Assembly: GCF_030419005.1 (NCBI RefSeq)
Contig: NZ_CP106951.1
Coordinates: 3,534,001 to 3,598,000 of the forward strand
Source of the DNA: Eleftheria terrae
Lineage (GTDB): Bacteria > Pseudomonadota > Gammaproteobacteria > Burkholderiales > Burkholderiaceae_C
Direction of reading: 5' to 3'
DNA: 64,000 nt
A model generated the notes under the pieces. It was not told the origin of the DNA. It worked only from the letters and a program-made list of their open reading frames with translations, and made no database searches. Shown here piece after piece: positions 25,772 to 34,648 of the stretch (the first letter of the stretch is position 1; each line of letters opens with the position of its first letter). The position numbers were made by a program, and so were the translations under genes.

Positions 25772-27511
25772 CTATGCGGTGTCCGCCAGTGCTTCGGCGA
25801 CCGCCTGCGGCCCCGCCTGAGTGCCATGCGGCTGCGCCGCCCCGTGCGGCGGCGGTGCCAGGTGCCGCAGCCAGCCGGTGCTGGCCAGGCGCAGGCCGGC
25901 GGCGGCCTGCGCATCGGTGGCGGCCAGCGATGTCGCGGCCAAGGCGAAGAAGGCCTTGATCTGGCGGTACAGCGTGCCCGCGGTGATGCCGCCGCCCGCC
26001 GGCAGGCGCCCGCCGTCGCCGGTCGCGCACCCGAGCAGCAGGGTGCCGGCCGGCACACGGGCGCAGTCGCTGCCCAGGCCGCGCAGCTGCAGGTAGCGGC
26101 CAGCCTCGGCAGCCAGCGATGCCGGCACGGTCACGTCGCGCGGCTGGCCGCGCGGGCCGGTGACACGCAAGCGCCAGGCGGGCTGGCCATCAGGCCCGGG
26201 CTGGCAGCGCAGGTCGGCGGCCTGGCAGCCTACCGCTTCCGACAGGCGCAGCCCGGTGGCGGCCAGCAGGCGCAGCGCGAACTTCAGTCGCGGCCGTGCC
26301 CCGCGGTCGTCGAGCCGGGCCAGCAGCGTGTCCAGGTGCTGCCATTGCGCCAGGGTGAGCTGGCGCGGCCGGCCGGCCGGGGCTGCGCAGGGCAGCGGCG
26401 CCACCACGCCGGCCCAGGCGTCCTGCGCCAGGTAGCCGTGGCGTACCAGCCAGCGCGCCAGCGCCTGCAGCACCGCCAGCGCATGCCGGATCGCCGCCGC
26501 TGACAACGGGCCTTCAAAGGGCCGCCAGGCCGGGCTCCAGCGCGGCGTGCCGCGCGGGCCGCACCAGCGGCCGGCCGGCTGGGGGTCCTGCAGGAAGGCG
26601 AGGTAGGCCTGCAGGCCCTCGCCGTCGAGCGAGGACAGTGGCTGCCCGCGCACCTGCAGGCACCACAGCAGCAGCCGCTCCGCCTCGCGCCGGTAGGCCC
26701 GCGCGGTGTGCGGCGACGCCTGCGCGGCCAGCCAGGCATGCACTGCCTCGACATCGTTGGCCGCCAGCAGCGGCCCGGCCGCCGGCGCGGCCCGGAAGCG
26801 GCCGTCCCGGCCATCCAGCGCCGCCGGGCAGTGCAGCCGCTCCAGCGGCACGATGCCGGCCGCCGCCGGGGCACTGGCCAGCCGGGCCTGCCGGCGCTCG
26901 CCGGCGCTGAGGCGGGCCGCCTCGGGCAGCCGCACGCTGGCGTGGGGCGCCTGGGCCGCCAGCCAGGCTTCGATGCGGGCCGCCTTGGCCGCCCCCAGGC
27001 CGCGCAGGCCGTGGTGCCAATCGCGGCCGCCGGCCTCGATGCGCTCGGTCAGCTGGGCCAGGGTCAGCAGGCCGGCGGCACGCAGCTTGTCGGCATAGAG
27101 GGGGGCCAGCCATTCCTCGACCCGGTCCTGTGGGCGCGGTTGGGGAAAGCCGCGCGCCTCGATCCAGGCCAGGGCGTCGAGCAGACGGCGCACCGGGTGG
27201 GCAGCGCCGGCGGCGGTGGTGCCGTTGCGGCCCGCTGCACGGCGGGCGGCGTCGGTGGCTGCGGCAGCGCCGGTGAACAGCTGCGCCAACTCGGCACGCC
27301 CGGTGCGGTGGCTGGCCGCCGCCAGCTCGCGCTCGATCTCGACGATGCGGGCCTTCAGGTGCCGCAGGTCGGCCTCGCGAGGCTCGCCGGGGAAATAGCG
27401 GGCATGCAGCGCCCGCAGGCTCATGCCCTGCACATGGCCGCGGTAGAGGGCCAGTTCGGCGCGCGTCAGCCTGCCGCTGCGATGGGAAACGGGTGTCGGC
27501 TGTCGAGGCAT
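25772..27511 (-). CDS. DUF3701-type tyrosine recombinase, apparently lacking the catalytic tyrosine
   Basis: A 579-residue protein with an N-terminal DUF3701 region (LTRAELALYRGHVQGMSLRAL, then a helix-hairpin-helix-like LRGLGAAKAARIEAWLAAQ). A SAM-like core-binding domain starts SPHTARAYRREAERLLLWCL, and the catalytic domain has the first arginine in LLAATGLRLSEAVG near residue 420. The second-arginine box survives as STGWLRHL near residue 548. After that the sequence turns into a 30-residue proline/glycine-rich tail with no tyrosine, where relatives carry a helix with the nucleophile. Neither alternative frame restores it. It is probably catalytically dead or decayed. No tRNA or direct repeats are seen nearby. 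Confidence 0.75.
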   Translation of the reverse strand: MPRQPTPVSHRSGRLTRAELALYRGHVQGMSLRALHARYFPGEPREADLRHLKARIVEIERELAAASHRTGRAELAQLFTGAAAATDAARRAAGRNGTTAAGAAHPVRRLLDALAWIEARGFPQPRPQDRVEEWLAPLYADKLRAAGLLTLAQLTERIEAGGRDWHHGLRGLGAAKAARIEAWLAAQAPHASVRLPEAARLSAGERRQARLASAPAAAGIVPLERLHCPAALDGRDGRFRAAPAAGPLLAANDVEAVHAWLAAQASPHTARAYRREAERLLLWCLQVRGQPLSSLDGEGLQAYLAFLQDPQPAGRWCGPRGTPRWSPAWRPFEGPLSAAAIRHALAVLQALARWLVRHGYLAQDAWAGVVAPLPCAAPAGRPRQLTLAQWQHLDTLLARLDDRGARPRLKFALRLLAATGLRLSEAVGCQAADLRCQPGPDGQPAWRLRVTGPRGQPRDVTVPASLAAEAGRYLQLRGLGSDCARVPAGTLLLGCATGDGGRLPAGGGITAGTLYRQIKAFFALAATSLAATDAQAAAGLRLASTGWLRHLAPPPHGAAQPHGTQAGPQAVAEALADTA

Positions 27512-27637
27512 GAGGCGGGGACGATGCGACGTGAAGGCCGGTTTTTCGGGCTCGCATTGTCGCCGCGGCCCGGCCACTTCAATGGCTTAATTTCACCCGC
27601 TTGATAAAGCGTGTGATCGACGGCCTGCGCCGGCCAC

Positions 27638-27661
27638 AAAAAAGGCGCCCGCGGGCGCCTT
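27638..27661 (-). terminator. Intrinsic terminator of the metalloprotease gene
   Basis: On the minus strand an AAGGCGCCC-GC-GGGCGCCTT stem is followed by a T6 run, 32 bp after the stop of the protease gene at 27693. It separates that gene from the downstream integrase gene. Confidence 0.85.
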
Positions 27662-27692
27662 CGATGGCGGCGGCAGTGCCGCGTCGGGGCCG

Positions 27693-29315
27693 TCAGCGCA
27701 GCGGCCGCTGGGTGGCGGGGCCTGCTGCCGCCGGCGTGGCGCGGCCGGCCTGCGGGGCCGCGGCAGCCGGCCGGCCCCAGGCATCGGGGCGCCGGCCGGA
27801 ACTCCACCACGCGGCGGCGCCGGTGCTGGCCGCCAGCGTGAACTGGCCGATGGAGCCGTAGTCGCTGTAGCCGGTGCCGCCCGGGTCGCCCTTGCCGACA
27901 CCGTCCACCACCAGGTAGTAGGTGCCGCTGTAGGGCAGGTTGGCGCTGACGGTGGCCTCCAGCCGGTCGGCTGGCAGGTCCCAGGCGATGGCGGTGCCGT
28001 TGGCGTCGTGCAGCGAGGCACCGATGTCCAGCATCGCGCCGCGTGCCGCTGGCGACACGGTGAGGCTGAAGGGACCCGCCTCGGCGGTGATGCGGAAGAC
28101 ATCGCGGTCGCCGGGATGCTGGATCACGCCGCTGGCCTGGAAGGCGGCACCGCCCTGCGCCGCCAGGGCCTGCAGCACCGTGGCGGTGCCCTGTGTCTCG
28201 CCATGGTCGTCCGGTGTCGGCTGCAGGCCGTTGCTCGCCATCACCGCATAGTCGTCCTCGCGGTTGTTGGCGTCGGCATACTCGCCCCGGCTCCATTGCA
28301 CCAGCGGCTTGAAGTAGCCGGCGCCCATCACCGGGGCCCAGCCGGTGGCGCCCTCGCCGTGGCCCATGTAGTAGCCCTCGTTGCTGGTGCCGTCGTGGCT
28401 CAGGCCGAGGTTGTGGCCGACTTCGTGCACTGTGGCGTCGGCCACCGACTTCTCGTCGCCGCCGCCCAGCGCGTCGTAGAACACCAGGGCCGGCTTGTGA
28501 TAGTCGTCGGTGTCGTCGAAGGCGCTGAGGTAGGCCACGCCGCCGCAGCCGCAGTTCATGAAGTGGCCGCGGGTGATGAGGGCGGTGGTGCCGTAGCGCT
28601 CATCGCCGAAGCCGGAGCGGCTCAGCGCGTCCGGGGGCGGGGGCTCGGTCGTCACGTCGACGTCGAAGGCGGCATAGGCCTCGGCCACCCGTTGCCAGAT
28701 GCCCTGCATGCGTTCCAGCTCGAAGGCGCTGAAGGACTGCGGGTCGTTGTCCACGCTGAAGGGCTCGGCGTAGATCGGCGGGCGGTTCTCGTTCCAGGCG
28801 GTCTGGGCGAGCGAGGCGCCCAGGAAGTTCAGGTAGATGGTGCGCCGTGCGCCCGGCCGGCTGTGCAGCGTGAAGGTCTGGTCCAGCGGTTGCATGCGGG
28901 CCCGGGCGTCGGCCGCCATGGGCGCCGCGCGCAGCCCGGCGGAGGGCGGCAGCGGGCTGCGGTCTTCGACGAAGTAGACCCGGCCGCGGCGGTCGAGCCA
29001 GGCGGCCCGGTCGGTGGTGAGCAGCTCGCGCAGCTGGCGCGGGGAGCGGCCGTACCAGGCGGCCACGTCCGGCAGGCGGTCGCCCAGCGCCTGCACGGCC
29101 TGGTGCCCTTGCAGCTGCTGGGCCGGCAGCGCCAGCGCGGCGAAGGCCTTGCCGCTGCGCTGCACGGGGGCCCGCTCGCCGGCGGCCAGTGCGGCCGACG
29201 TGGCGGCGGCCAGGCTCAGCGCCAGCACCGCCCAACGGGCGACGGGACGCGCGCGGCCCGGCGCCGGGCGAGGGCGGCGCCCGCCAGCGGCGGGGCCTTG
29301 CTTCGAGTACGTCAT
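27693..29315 (-). CDS. Secreted zinc metalloprotease (metzincin type) with C-terminal PPC-like domain
   Basis: The ATG at 29315 (MTYSKQGPAAGGRRPRPAPG) opens a long basic signal peptide whose hydrophobic core is WAVLALSLAAATSAALAA. A propeptide-like region follows. The catalytic zinc motif is HEVGHNLGLSHDG near residue 293, a metzincin HExxHxxGxxH/D signature, with a methionine-containing turn in WAPVMGAGYFKPLVQWSRGEY. After about residue 390 there is a beta-rich PPC-like domain (GDRDVFRITAEAGPFSLTV, YSGTYYLVVDGVGKGDP). The tail is Ala/Pro-rich. It is probably exported and self-processed. It sits between creC and the integrase gene, with its own terminator. Confidence 0.85.
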   Translation of the reverse strand: MTYSKQGPAAGGRRPRPAPGRARPVARWAVLALSLAAATSAALAAGERAPVQRSGKAFAALALPAQQLQGHQAVQALGDRLPDVAAWYGRSPRQLRELLTTDRAAWLDRRGRVYFVEDRSPLPPSAGLRAAPMAADARARMQPLDQTFTLHSRPGARRTIYLNFLGASLAQTAWNENRPPIYAEPFSVDNDPQSFSAFELERMQGIWQRVAEAYAAFDVDVTTEPPPPDALSRSGFGDERYGTTALITRGHFMNCGCGGVAYLSAFDDTDDYHKPALVFYDALGGGDEKSVADATVHEVGHNLGLSHDGTSNEGYYMGHGEGATGWAPVMGAGYFKPLVQWSRGEYADANNREDDYAVMASNGLQPTPDDHGETQGTATVLQALAAQGGAAFQASGVIQHPGDRDVFRITAEAGPFSLTVSPAARGAMLDIGASLHDANGTAIAWDLPADRLEATVSANLPYSGTYYLVVDGVGKGDPGGTGYSDYGSIGQFTLAASTGAAAWWSSGRRPDAWGRPAAAAPQAGRATPAAAGPATQRPLR

Positions 29316-29512
29316 GCTGTGTGGACTCCTCTCGGAATGGGGATGGAAGCTCCTTGGCGCCGACGGTGGCGCACGGGGCGGCCGAACTCTCCCATGCCGG
29401 CAGGGCGCCGGATGTCGGTTCGTAACCCGGGCCAAAGCCCTGCAAAAGCTTGCAGGCCCTGGCGGCGCTGGGATGGCCGGACGATGGGTGGACATCCCCT
29501 GCCAACCACGAG

Positions 29513-31006
29513 TTACGTAAGTGCTCGCTCCTTTTGATGGGCGGACGGATCCACGCGATGAGCGGAGCGCGGTGGGGTCAGCGGCAGCCGCAGGCTGGCC
29601 CGCAGGCCGGGCGACGCCGGCTGCAATTCCAGCCGGCCGCCATGCAGCTGCATGATCTGGCGCACGATGGCCAGGCCCAGCCCGCTGCCCTTGGCGCCGT
29701 CCCGGCGCACGGTGGAATAGAAGCGCTCGCCGAGGTGGGGCAGGGCATAGTCGGCCACGCCGGGGCCGTGGTCGCGCAGCTCGACCACCGCCTGCCCGGC
29801 GTCCTGGCGTACCGACAGCTCCAGCGGCGACCCAGGCGGAGCGAAGTCGATCGCGTTCTGCAGCAGGTTGCTCACGGCGACGGCGATCAGCTCGGCATCG
29901 CCGGCCACCGCGAGTGGCTCCTGCACGCGCCAGACCGGTTGCAGGCGATGGCGGGCGAGCTGCGCCTGCTTGTCGGCCAGCGCGCCGTCGACACAGGCGC
30001 ACAGGGGCACCGCGGTGGCATGGGCCAGCGCCCGCTGGCCCTCCAGGCGCGACAGCTCCAGCATCCGGTCCACCAGGGTGCGCAGGCGTTCGGTCTGCTC
30101 GGTGATCTGGGCGGTAAAGACCTCGCGGTCGGGCGCGGGGAGTTCGTCCTGCAGCAGCTCGGCGGCGCCGCGGATGGCGGCCAGCGGGCTCTTCAGCTCA
30201 TGCGTGAGCGCCCGCACCACCCGCTCCAGGTGCTCGCGGTCTTCCAGCCGCTCGCGCATCGCGTCCACCGCACGGGCCAGCTCGCCGAGCTCGCCCGACA
30301 GCTGCGGCACCGCCGGGGCCTGGCCGGCCTGCACATGCTGGGCATAGTGGCGCAGGCGGCGCACCGACCACACCAGCCAGCCGGTCACCAGCACCCCCAC
30401 GGTCAGCGACAGGCCGAGCAGCCACAGGCCCTGCACCAGGATCTTGTGCTCGGCCCGCTCGATGAACTTCTGCACCGTCACCAGCGGCTTGAGCACGGTC
30501 AGCACGCCGATGATGCGGCCGTTGCGCCGCACCGGCGCCGCCACGTACATCACGGAGGTGCGGTCGTCCAGGTAGATCTCGCGTGTCGCGCGGGCGCCGT
30601 ATTCACCGCGCAGCGTGCGGGCGACATCGTTCCAGCGCGAGAAGTCCTGGCCCACCGAGCCGTCATGGCGGGAGTCGAACACCACCCGGCCGGTGGCGTC
30701 GGTGACGTAGAGGTCGAAGTCGAGCGACTGCTTGCTCAGGCCCCAGATGCGGGCATCGATGGGCCGGCGGGCGTAGTCCCGCACCCGCCGGGCGAAGGGG
30801 CCTTCGCCCAGCGAGCCGCCCGCTGGCAGGGTGGCCAGCTCGTCGGCCACCTGCTCGGCCAGCAGGTTGGCGGTGTCGACCATGATGTCTTCCATCACCT
30901 CGCGCACGCTGGGCTTGACCTCGGCCACGAACACGCGCAGCACGAAGAAGGCCGCGATGCCGGTGATCAGGAAGAAGCCCAGGAAGAGCCGCAGGCCGAG
31001 CTTCAT
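29513..31006 (-). CDS. creC: Two-component sensor kinase CreC
   Basis: A 497-residue membrane histidine kinase. The N-terminus MKLGLRLFLGFFLITGIAAFFVLRVFVAEVKPSVREVMED is diagnostic of CreC. A periplasmic sensor (GLSKQSLDFDLYVTDATGRVVFDS) follows, then a second helix near residue 195, HAMP, the H-box ALTHELKSPLAAIRGAAELL near residue 270, and ATPase motifs LLQNAIDFAPPGSP, LRDHGPGVADYALP and GSGLGLAIVRQIMQLHGG. It is downstream of creB with a 109-bp gap. Its pathway ends in creD, which carries a matching cre tag. Confidence 0.93.
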   Translation of the reverse strand: MKLGLRLFLGFFLITGIAAFFVLRVFVAEVKPSVREVMEDIMVDTANLLAEQVADELATLPAGGSLGEGPFARRVRDYARRPIDARIWGLSKQSLDFDLYVTDATGRVVFDSRHDGSVGQDFSRWNDVARTLRGEYGARATREIYLDDRTSVMYVAAPVRRNGRIIGVLTVLKPLVTVQKFIERAEHKILVQGLWLLGLSLTVGVLVTGWLVWSVRRLRHYAQHVQAGQAPAVPQLSGELGELARAVDAMRERLEDREHLERVVRALTHELKSPLAAIRGAAELLQDELPAPDREVFTAQITEQTERLRTLVDRMLELSRLEGQRALAHATAVPLCACVDGALADKQAQLARHRLQPVWRVQEPLAVAGDAELIAVAVSNLLQNAIDFAPPGSPLELSVRQDAGQAVVELRDHGPGVADYALPHLGERFYSTVRRDGAKGSGLGLAIVRQIMQLHGGRLELQPASPGLRASLRLPLTPPRSAHRVDPSAHQKERALT

Positions 31007-31115
31007 CGCCGGCAGGGCGCGGGCAGCGCCGGTCGGTGCGCAGGGCGGGGCCGCCTTGGCGCCGGCCGCGCCAGGGCGGCGACGGCCGGCCGGCTCGACA
31101 GCGGGGCGCGGGTGC

Positions 31116-31817
31116 TCAGGGCAGCTCCAGCGAATAGCCCATGCCGCGGTGGGTGACGATCACCTCCAGGTCGGCTCGCACCTCGCGCAGCTTCGCGCGC
31201 AGCGTCTTGACGTGGGTGTCCACCGTGCGGTCGGTGCTGTCGGCGCCCAGGCCCCAGACGGCGTCGAGCAGTGCGTCGCGGCTGTGGATGCGGCCCGGCG
31301 TCTTCAGCAGCAGTCGCAACAGGCCGAACTCGCGGCGGGTCAGCGTGAGCCATTGGCCGCAGTAGCGGATGCGGGCGGCCGCCTCGTCGCACTCGAACAG
31401 CGAGGCGGCCGGAGCCGGTGCTGCAGGCGCCGTCGCACCGAGGCGGGCGCGCCGCAGCAGCGCCCGCACGCGGGCGACCAGCTCGCGGGGGCTGAACGGC
31501 TTGGCGATGTAGTCATCCGCGCCCAGCTCCAGGCCGAGCACCCGGTCGGTCTCGTCGGCGCGGGCGGTCAGCAGCACGATGGGCAGGGCCGGGCGCTGCT
31601 GGCGCAGTTCGCGGCACAGGTCCAGGCCGCTGCCATCGGGCAGGCCGACGTCCAGCACCGCCAGCTCGATGCCCGGCGTCGCCTGCAGGCGCGCCTGGGC
31701 CTCGCGCACCAGGCCGACCTGCTCGACCGTGTAGCCCTCGCGCCCCAGGGCATAGGCCACTGTGCGGGCGATGGCGGGATCGTCTTCGAGCAGGAGCAGG
31801 TGGGCGGCGGAGGACAT
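31116..31817 (-). CDS. creB: Two-component response regulator CreB
   Basis: A 233-residue OmpR-type regulator. The receiver has acidic LLLEDD, phosphoacceptor D54 region LAVLDVGLPDGSGLDL, and conserved lysine in DYIAKPFSPRELVARV. The C-terminal winged helix has LTRREFGLLRLLLKTPGRIHSRDALLDAVWG and THRGMGYSLELP. It would bind the cre tag at 25722-25737. Start at 31817 gives MSSAAHLLLLEDDPAI, the standard N-terminus. It is the first gene of the creB-creC unit. Confidence 0.92.
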   Translation of the reverse strand: MSSAAHLLLLEDDPAIARTVAYALGREGYTVEQVGLVREAQARLQATPGIELAVLDVGLPDGSGLDLCRELRQQRPALPIVLLTARADETDRVLGLELGADDYIAKPFSPRELVARVRALLRRARLGATAPAAPAPAASLFECDEAAARIRYCGQWLTLTRREFGLLRLLLKTPGRIHSRDALLDAVWGLGADSTDRTVDTHVKTLRAKLREVRADLEVIVTHRGMGYSLELP

Positions 31818-31942
31818 GGCGGCAGCGGGGTTCGGCAGGCGCGAGCTTAGCGTCCCGCGGAGCGCCGTGGCGCTGGCCGGCTGGCGATGTCCCCCCCGCA
31901 GCCGAGGGGGCGGTGCCGGCCGCCGGGACGGCGGGGCCGGCG

Positions 31943-32653
31943 TCAGACCATGGTGGCCAGCGCCTCGCTCACCCAGCGGGCACAGGCACCGGGGCGGGCC
32001 TGCAGCAGGAAGTGGGGGCCGTCGATCGCGTCGACGCGGCAGCCCGGCCAGTGGGCCTGGAACCAGCCCGCCGAGCGCCGGGGCACCAGCCGGTCGCCCA
32101 GTGCCTGCAGGTAGCGCAGCGGCGGCAGGTCGCCGGCCGGTCCGGCCGGCGGGCGGGCCACGCTGCGCAGCAGGGCCAGCCGGTGGGCGATCACGGCCGG
32201 CGCCACGCGGGCGAGCGCCTGGCGCAGCAGGGCCAGCGTCGCTGCATCCGCTTCGCGGCCAACGCAGGCATGGCGCAGCAGCCAGTCCGGGGCACCGCGA
32301 GCCAGGTGAGCGCTGCCCGGCAGCCGGGTGGCGAGCTGAAGCAGCCAGGGCCGGGGCGGCTCGGCGAAGGCGGCCACGCAGAGCAGGCCGGCCAGCCGCG
32401 GCGGACGGCGCTGCATCAACTGCAGCGCCACCAGGCCGGAGAAGGACTCGGCCAGCAGCACGACGCGGCCGTCGGCCGGCCAGGCCTGCTCCACCACGTC
32501 GGCATGCTGCGCCAGGGTCAGGGGGTGCTCGCAGGGGTAGCGCAGCACCTCGGCCCGCACGCCGGCCGGCAGCGCGGCCAGCAGGGGCGCGAACAGCAGG
32601 CCGGTGCCGTCCAGGCCGGGCAGCAGGAGCAGTCGCAGTTTTTCGATCGCCAC
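31943..32653 (-). CDS. Alpha/beta-fold hydrolase (GTG start)
   Basis: No ATG fits; the GTG at 32653 followed by AIEKLRLLLLPGLDGTGLLFA is the natural start, giving 236 residues. The oxyanion-hole block LLPGLDGTG and a nucleophile elbow VLLAESFSGLVAL near residue 80 fit the family. The elbow departs from G-x-S-x-G. An acidic residue in LQALGDRLVP and histidine in IDGPHFLLQARP complete the triad. It resembles small BioH-like or pimeloyl-ester-like hydrolases. The substrate is unknown. Confidence 0.75.
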   Translation of the reverse strand: MAIEKLRLLLLPGLDGTGLLFAPLLAALPAGVRAEVLRYPCEHPLTLAQHADVVEQAWPADGRVVLLAESFSGLVALQLMQRRPPRLAGLLCVAAFAEPPRPWLLQLATRLPGSAHLARGAPDWLLRHACVGREADAATLALLRQALARVAPAVIAHRLALLRSVARPPAGPAGDLPPLRYLQALGDRLVPRRSAGWFQAHWPGCRVDAIDGPHFLLQARPGACARWVSEALATMV

Positions 32654-33108
32654 GCTCAGCCCCTGTCCGTGCCGCCGCCCGGCGGGTAGACCGGTTCGAC
32701 GGACGCTGGCTGGCGTGCCCACCGGGCGGCCGGCCGGTGCGGCCGGGCCCGAAGCCCGCCGTCGACATTCGGGCGGCGGCCTGGCAGCACGAGGACCGCG
32801 CTGCGCGGGCAGACGGTACGCCGGATGGCGCCACCGGCGCAACGCCTGCGCCGGGCGGTGCCGCGTGGACAGGGCAAGCCCCGCATGGTGACGAGTGGAC
32901 GCCGGGCGCGCCCGACCGCGCACCCGGCGTCCCGAGGGCCCGCCTCGGTGGAGTCGGGCGGCAGGTCGGCATCGCAGCACGTGCAGTGGAGCCGGGGCTG
33001 AAGCATGGACGGTCGTTGGGCGGCAAGGGTCAGGCGTGGCGGCATTCTGCCGCGCGGCCGTGTCCCGGCCCTCGGTGCGGCCCTGCGCCACTGCCGGACA
33101 ATGTGGCG
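32654..33108. other. 455-bp gene-free stretch
   Basis: The flanking genes diverge from it. All frames give only low-complexity Pro/Gly/Ala/Arg-rich translations with no recognisable domain. There is no clear terminator or promoter. I see nothing convincing in it beyond room for the promoters of both neighbours. Confidence 0.5.
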
Positions 33109-34419
33109 ATGACTTCTTCTCCTTCCCCTTCCTCCGAGGTGCCGGCGGCCGGCGCAGCCGTTGTCGTCGGCGGCGGCCCGGCAGGGCTGATGGCCGCCGA
33201 GGTGCTGGCCGCTGCCGGCTGCCCGGTGGACCTCTATGACGCCATGCCCTCGGTGGGGCGCAAGTTCCTGCTGGCCGGCAAGGGTGGGCTCAACCTGACG
33301 CATTCGGAGCCGATCGAGCCCTTCCTGTCCCGCTACGGCAGCCGCCGCGAGCCGCTGGCCGGCTGGCTGGCCGGCTTCGACCCGCAAGCGCTGCGCGACT
33401 GGGCCCAGGGCCTGGGCGTCAGCACCTTCGTCGGCAGCTCCGGCCGGGTCTTCCCGGCCGAGATGAAGGCGGCGCCGCTGTTGCGCAGCTGGCTGCAGCG
33501 CCTGCGCGGCAGCGGCGTGCGCCTGCACATGCGGCATCGCTGGCTGGGCTGGGCCGAGGACGGCCGCCTGCGCTTTGCCGGCCCGGCCGGCGAGCTGCGC
33601 CGGCCAGCGGGCGCCGTGGTGCTGGCGCTGGGCGGCGCCAGCTGGCCGCGGCTCGGCTCGGACGCGGCCTGGGTGCCGTGGCTGCAGCAGCGCGGCATCG
33701 AGGTGGCGCCGCTGCAGCCCGCCAACTGCGGCTTCGACGTGGCCGGCCGCGCGCCGGGCAGCCGCGGCTGGACCGAGCATTTCCGCAGCCGCCATGCCGG
33801 CGAGCCGCTGAAGTCGGTGGTGCTCGCGCATGCCGGCGCGGACGGTGGCGAGCCGTTTCGCCGCCAGGGCGAGTTTGTGGTGACGGACAGCGGCATTGAG
33901 GGCAGCCTCGTGTACGCCGCATCCGCCCGGCTGCGCGACGAGATCGCGCAACGCGGCGAGGCGCGCATCGAGCTCGATCTGATGCCCGGCTGGGAGCCTG
34001 CGCGCGTGCTGGCCGAGGTGACGCACCCGCGCGGCTCGCGTTCGCTGTCCAGCCACCTGCAGAGCCGGCTGTCGCTGAAGGGGGTGAAGATGGGCCTGCT
34101 GCGCGAGTTGCTGCCGGCCGCCGACTTCAACGACCCGGCCCGGCTGGCGCGCGCCATCAAGCAGCTGCCACTGACGCTGGCGGCACCGCGGCCGGTGGAG
34201 GAAGCCATCAGCAGCGCCGGCGGCGTGCGGCTGGAGGGGCTGGACGAGCACCTGATGCTGCAGGCCCTGCCGGGCGTCTTCTGCGCTGGCGAGATGCTGG
34301 ACTGGGAAGCGCCGACCGGCGGCTACCTGCTCACCGCCTGCTTCGCCAGCGGCCGGGTGGCGGGGCTGGGCGCGGCGGCCTGGCTGCGGGAACGCGCCGG
34401 CGCAGCTCGTCCGGCCTGA
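33109..34419 (+). CDS. NAD(P)/FAD-dependent oxidoreductase, HI0933/BaiN family
   Basis: The ATG at 33109 (MTSSPSPSSEVPAAGAAVVV) gives 436 residues. The dinucleotide-binding fold VVVGGGPAGLMAAEVLAAAG lies at about 19-38. The family signature GRKFLLAGKGGLNLTHSEP is near residue 55, and a second FAD motif GVFCAGEMLDWEAPTGGYLL is near the C-terminus. It belongs to the HI0933-like flavoproteins, which resemble the TIGR03862 group. The physiological substrate is not known. It faces the AraC gene at 34649 across a 229-bp convergent gap with no visible gene. Confidence 0.85.
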   Translation: MTSSPSPSSEVPAAGAAVVVGGGPAGLMAAEVLAAAGCPVDLYDAMPSVGRKFLLAGKGGLNLTHSEPIEPFLSRYGSRREPLAGWLAGFDPQALRDWAQGLGVSTFVGSSGRVFPAEMKAAPLLRSWLQRLRGSGVRLHMRHRWLGWAEDGRLRFAGPAGELRRPAGAVVLALGGASWPRLGSDAAWVPWLQQRGIEVAPLQPANCGFDVAGRAPGSRGWTEHFRSRHAGEPLKSVVLAHAGADGGEPFRRQGEFVVTDSGIEGSLVYAASARLRDEIAQRGEARIELDLMPGWEPARVLAEVTHPRGSRSLSSHLQSRLSLKGVKMGLLRELLPAADFNDPARLARAIKQLPLTLAAPRPVEEAISSAGGVRLEGLDEHLMLQALPGVFCAGEMLDWEAPTGGYLLTACFASGRVAGLGAAAWLRERAGAARPA

Positions 34420-34648
34420 GCGCAGGGGCAAGGGCCGAAACAGGCTGGCCCCGCGCTCTCCGTGTGCCTGGGCGGGCCTGCGGGCCGTGCCCCGGCCCCT
34501 GCGCCCTTCCAAGGAACGCGGGCCATCCTCGGCGAGGCGGCGGTGCTCCTGCCCGGCCTCGGCGTGCGGCTCAGCTCGCTGTCGCCGGGCCGCCGGGCCG
34601 CCCGGCCGGGACCGGCTTCGGCGGCGGCGTGGATGCCCGCACCGCGGC

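Noticed and set aside
25772..27511. Complete integrative element with attachment sites
   Set aside because: No tRNA gene, direct repeats or cargo genes were found around the integrase, so only the gene itself is reported.
29439..29456. Inverted repeat CCTGCAA-AAGC-TTGCAGG after creC
   Set aside because: A seven-base stem without a T-tract, 57 bp past the creC stop. It could be a terminator but nothing more supports it.
32895..33239. Possible plus-strand gene in the 455-bp gap before the HI0933-type flavoprotein
   Set aside because: The translation is low-complexity Gly/Pro/Ala/Arg sequence, overlaps the real flavoprotein start in another frame, and shows no domain or ribosome-binding site.
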